Shown: positions 10,914 through 12,084 of the stretch, in pieces
How positions within the stretch are numbered: position 1 is the stretch's first letter
Layout of the letters: every line of letters begins with the position of its first letter
Assembly: GCA_030640885.1 (NCBI GenBank)
Contig: DAOWIN010000003.1
Span: 1 to 12,084, forward strand
Reading direction: 5' to 3'
Source of the DNA: Candidatus Omnitrophota bacterium
Lineage (GTDB): Bacteria; Omnitrophota; 4484-213
DNA length: 12,084 nt
Program-made: the position numbers and the translations under genes
The notes under the pieces: model-generated
Database searches by the model: none
Seen by the model: only the letters and a program-made list of their open reading frames with translations
Told to the model about the DNA's origin: nothing

Positions 10914-12084
10914 GTGTACACCCAAAAAGAAAAGATAGTTCCAGTTTGCGTAGAAGATGAGATGAAGAAGTCTTATCTTGATTACTCAATGAGTGTAATC
11001 GTAGGGAGGGCGCTTCCCGATGTGCGTGATGGTTTGAAGCCGGTGCATCGCCGCATTCTTTACGCAATGCAGGAGTTAGGTTTGGATTACAATAAGTCCT
11101 ATAAAAAATGCGCCCGCGTGGTCGGTGAAGTCTTGGGAAAATTCCACCCCCACGGTGATGTAGCTGTTTATGATTCTTTGGTGAGAATGGTGCAGGATTT
11201 TTCTCTGAGATACCCTTTGATTGACGGGCAAGGCAATTTTGGATCGGTTGACGGTGACGCTCCGGCCGCAATGCGTTATACAGAAACAAAGATGCAAAGA
11301 ATTACTGCTCAGCTCCTTTTAGATATTGATAAAGATACAGTTGATTTTGTTCCTAATTTTGACGATAGCCTTACCGAGCCTTCTGTTCTCCCTGCTCGTG
11401 TTCCCAATTTATTGATCAATGGTTCTTCGGGGATTGCCGTAGGAATGGCAACCAATATTCCTTCTCATAATTTAGACGAGGTTATTGGAGCAATTAATTT
11501 ACTTTTAGACGAGCCGGAGGTTTCTATAAAGAAACTGATGACAAAAGTAAAGGGTCCTGATTTTCCCACTGCTGGCATTATCTGCGGTAGAGAAGGAATT
11601 AAAAATGCATACACTACGGGCAGAGGAATAATAAAAATACAAGGGCGGGCATACATTGAGAAAGACAAAAATAGAGAGGCGATTATTGTTAGCGAAATTC
11701 CTTATCAAGTGAATAAAGCCGAGCTTATTAAGACTATTGCTGCACTTGTGCAAACAAAGAAGATTGAGGGGATTAGTGATGTGCGCGATGAATCAGACCG
11801 CGAGGGGATGCGTATTGTTATTCAATTAAAAAAGGATGCGAATAGCCAGGTTGTTTTAAACCACCTTTATAAACGAACGCAGCTGCGTTCCACATTCGGC
11901 ATAATTATGCTTGCCCTGGTGAGAAATAGGCCTGTAGTTTTAAATCTAAAACAAGTGCTTAATTACTTTATTGAGCACCGCGAGGATGTTATCGAACGGC
12001 GCACCAGATTTGAATTGAATAAAGCCGAGAAACGCGCCCATATTTTGGAGGGGCTAACCATTGCCCTGAATAATTTAGACGAAA
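10914..12084 (+). CDS. gyrA: DNA gyrase subunit A, 3' truncated
   Basis: Breakage-reunion subunit of gyrase, partner of the GyrB encoded upstream. The frame is open from a GTG at 10914 to the window end (390 full codons, about half of a normal GyrA). The N-terminus MYTQKEKIVPVCVEDEMKKS leads into SYLDYSMSVIVGRALPDVRD and HRRILYAMQELG. The catalytic Tyr falls at residue 122 (AAMRYTE), the same number as in E. coli, so residue numbers compare directly. The quinolone-resistance region reads HPHGDVAVYDSLVRM: Asp82 and Asp87 are kept, but position 83 is Val where E. coli has Ser. Later motifs such as GSSGIAVGMATNIPSHNL and FELNKAEKRAHILEGL are normal. It is separated from gyrB by 141 bp of heptad repeats. 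Confidence 0.98.
   Translation, partial: MYTQKEKIVPVCVEDEMKKSYLDYSMSVIVGRALPDVRDGLKPVHRRILYAMQELGLDYNKSYKKCARVVGEVLGKFHPHGDVAVYDSLVRMVQDFSLRYPLIDGQGNFGSVDGDAPAAMRYTETKMQRITAQLLLDIDKDTVDFVPNFDDSLTEPSVLPARVPNLLINGSSGIAVGMATNIPSHNLDEVIGAINLLLDEPEVSIKKLMTKVKGPDFPTAGIICGREGIKNAYTTGRGIIKIQGRAYIEKDKNREAIIVSEIPYQVNKAELIKTIAALVQTKKIEGISDVRDESDREGMRIVIQLKKDANSQVVLNHLYKRTQLRSTFGIIMLALVRNRPVVLNLKQVLNYFIEHREDVIERRTRFELNKAEKRAHILEGLTIALNNLDE

Noticed and set aside
10840..11289. Antisense 149-codon frame over the gyrA start
   Set aside because: The + strand clearly encodes conserved GyrA here; the antisense product has no recognisable features.

Overview
The window reads as one strand of a bacterial chromosome: every supported gene lies on the + strand. 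It holds three blocks of housekeeping genes separated by accessory genes and by a large number of short structured repeats. Recognisable genes, in order, are ftsH (5' truncated at the window edge), a stand-alone N-terminal domain of an extended-type dihydropteroate synthase (FolP), two secreted proteins (an unknown Cys-containing one and a metzincin-like protease), a 47-aa DUF5679-type zinc-ribbon protein, a MetF-type methylenetetrahydrofolate reductase, a minimal nucleotidyltransferase overlapping a membrane-anchored surface protein, a HicB-type antitoxin without a visible HicA, then dnaN, dciA (DUF721), gyrB and gyrA (3' truncated). The organism is probably an uncultured Gram-negative-type bacterium of the Omnitrophota/PVC neighbourhood or a similar candidate phylum. 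The basis is the long GyrB, the DUF5679 protein and the style of the repeats. This placement is low confidence.

Layout. 1-1639: ftsH and the FolP N-domain, as in genomes where folP follows ftsH, but the pterin-binding barrel is missing. 1640-3164: a secreted-protein pair preceded by a hairpin repeat that carries the ribosome-binding site. 3161-4324: the small zinc-ribbon gene with a coupled leader ORF, then metF, whose start is preceded by a perfect palindrome. 4325-4564: no gene, but a nested repeat element. 4565-6535: accessory nucleotidyltransferase, surface protein and HicB. 6498-6726: no gene, but a second near-identical copy of the RBS-carrying repeat placed in front of dnaN. 6727-12084: the replication and topology block dnaN-dciA-gyrB-gyrA, with no recF between dnaN and dciA.

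How it fits together. DnaN, DciA, GyrB and GyrA form a conserved chromosome-replication neighbourhood (sliding clamp, helicase-loading factor, DNA gyrase). The FolP N-domain and MetF are both folate-related and may be remnants of a one-carbon gene neighbourhood. FtsH is membrane proteolysis. The remainder looks like acquired or rearranged accessory material.

The most unusual content is not a gene family. First, a hairpin element of about 95 bp has copies that end exactly at the start codons of two unrelated genes, and it carries both their Shine-Dalgarno sequence and a conserved short reading frame. Second, strictly 7-bp-phased (once 8-bp) degenerate tandem repeats sit at or just after the ends of ftsH, dnaN and gyrB and also inside coding sequence. 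Third, there is an apparent in-frame insertion in DciA.
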